Assembly (NCBI RefSeq): GCF_001681715.1
Contig: NZ_LNWY01000001.1
Location: forward strand, 1 to 64,000
Source: Tritonibacter mobilis
GTDB lineage: Bacteria > Pseudomonadota > Alphaproteobacteria > Rhodobacterales > Rhodobacteraceae
Direction: 5' to 3'
DNA: 64,000 nt
The position numbers were made by a program, and so were the translations under genes. How positions within the stretch are numbered: the stretch's first letter is position 1; every line of letters starts with the position of its first letter. A model generated the notes under the pieces. That model was not told the origin of the DNA, did not search any database, and saw nothing but the letters and a program-made list of their open reading frames with translations. This document shows, piece after piece, positions 63,374 through 64,000 of the stretch.

Positions 63374-64000
63374 TCATTCCGCCGCCTCCCGCGCCTGCTC
63401 CGCTGCGACACGCGCGGCTTCGGCCTCGCGGCGCAGCTTGCGCACCAGTTCAAGTTCGGACTGGAAATCGACGTAGTGCGGCAGCTTGATATGTTCGAGA
63501 AAGCCGGTCGCCTGAATGTTGTCGCAATGGCTGAGGACAAATTCCTCATCCTGCGCGGCGGCTCCCAGATTGTCCTCGCCCAATTCCTTCCAGCGCAAAG
63601 CCCGATCCACCAGCGCCATGGAGATCGCCTTACGCTCTGTCTGACCGAACACCAGACCATAGCCACGGGTGAACTGCGGCGGCTCGGTCTTGGAACCTTT
63701 GAACTGGTTCACCGTCTCGCATTCCGTCAGTTCCACCTCGCCGATTTCGATGGCAAAGCCCAGCTCGGGGATGTCCATTTCGACCGCCACGGTGCCGATG
63801 CGCAGCTCGCCCACAAAGGCGTGGTTGCGCGCATAGCCGCGCTGGGTGGAATAGGCCATGCCCAGCACAAAGCCCTCATCGCCGCGTGTCAGCGTCTGCA
63901 ACCGGGTGGCACGATCCGCCGGGAAGGACATCGGCTCGCGGGTGATGTCCTTGGGCGTCGCATCCGACTCTTCCTCGGTCTGGATGATATCCTCGCCACG
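63374..64000 (-). CDS. phnI: C-P lyase subunit PhnI, C-terminal part (cut by window edge)
   Basis: The last 208 residues of PhnI lie in the window; the N-terminal part continues past base 64000. The visible part includes DEGFVLGMAYSTQRGYARNH, ELGFAIEIGEVELTECETV and TRGYGLVFGQTERKAISMAL, all characteristic. PhnI, with PhnG, PhnH and PhnL, attaches methylphosphonate to the ribose of ATP. phnG and phnH are expected just beyond the edge. Confidence 0.94.
   Translation of the reverse strand, partial: RGEDIIQTEEESDATPKDITREPMSFPADRATRLQTLTRGDEGFVLGMAYSTQRGYARNHAFVGELRIGTVAVEMDIPELGFAIEIGEVELTECETVNQFKGSKTEPPQFTRGYGLVFGQTERKAISMALVDRALRWKELGEDNLGAAAQDEEFVLSHCDNIQATGFLEHIKLPHYVDFQSELELVRKLRREAEAARVAAEQAREAAE

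Noticed and set aside
1-64000. tRNA, rRNA, CRISPR arrays, insertion sequences or phage genes
   Set aside because: I looked for T-arm patterns, regularly spaced repeats, transposase and integrase motifs and found none.

Overview
The window is GC-rich, densely coded bacterial DNA. Its gene content points to an alphaproteobacterium of the Roseobacter/Rhodobacteraceae type: TRAP transporters, a fused indolepyruvate ferredoxin oxidoreductase with a divergent Lrp/AsnC regulator, a C-P lyase (phn) locus, a peptide-type ABC operon ending in a CoA-transferase, and many ATGA gene overlaps. Genus cannot be fixed from sequence reading alone. I see no rRNA, tRNA, insertion sequence, prophage or CRISPR array.

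Layout. 0.2-3.4 kb: a 1070-residue reductive dehalogenase fused to its own flavin/2Fe-2S reductase. 3.8-8.1 kb: an RND efflux adaptor and pump without an outer-membrane channel. 8.2-9.5 kb: an MFS exporter with a histidine-rich tail. 9.7-12.9 kb: a four-gene operon of unknown role (Tat-exported FAD oxidoreductase plus three envelope proteins). 13.1-15.4 kb: an outer-membrane protein that looks like an inverse autotransporter carrying a beta-helix passenger. 15.4-18.5 kb: lytic transglycosylase, orphan polyamine-type binding protein and SlyD-like isomerase. 18.7-22.2 kb: L-2-haloacid dehalogenase, hydrolase, PLP dehydratase, then PcaD. 22.2-30.5 kb: a TRAP transporter with a divergent GntR regulator, an alcohol dehydrogenase, an enolase-superfamily enzyme, a SqrR/BigR-like ArsR repressor and a fumarylacetoacetase-family hydrolase.

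30.6-39.9 kb: an ABC-exporter-like protein with a degenerate ATPase fused to a cyclic-nucleotide-type domain, facing a DUF3307 membrane protein across a perfect CRP-like palindrome; then a DJ-1/PfpI protein, Lrp, indolepyruvate oxidoreductase and TetR. 40.2-47.4 kb: a peptide-type ABC importer operon ending in a CoA-transferase that appears circularly permuted. 47.6-50.0 kb: an MscS-type channel. 50.4-57.0 kb: a tightly coupled seven-gene glycan-type operon (four glycosyltransferases, histidine phosphatase, deacetylase, methyltransferase). 57.4-64.0 kb: the phn locus, with phnI (cut by the window edge), phnJ, phnK, a CorA-type transporter, phnL, phnN and phnM on the minus strand, plus two plus-strand genes placed inside it (a DUF1045 2H-phosphoesterase-like protein and a 73-residue membrane protein).

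Most worth testing: the self-sufficient dehalogenase, the degenerate ABC/cNMP protein with its palindrome, the inverse-autotransporter/beta-helix protein, the glycosyltransferase operon, the CorA gene and opposite-strand genes inside phn, the permuted CoA-transferase, and a cluster of unexplained palindromes at 57.0-57.35 kb.
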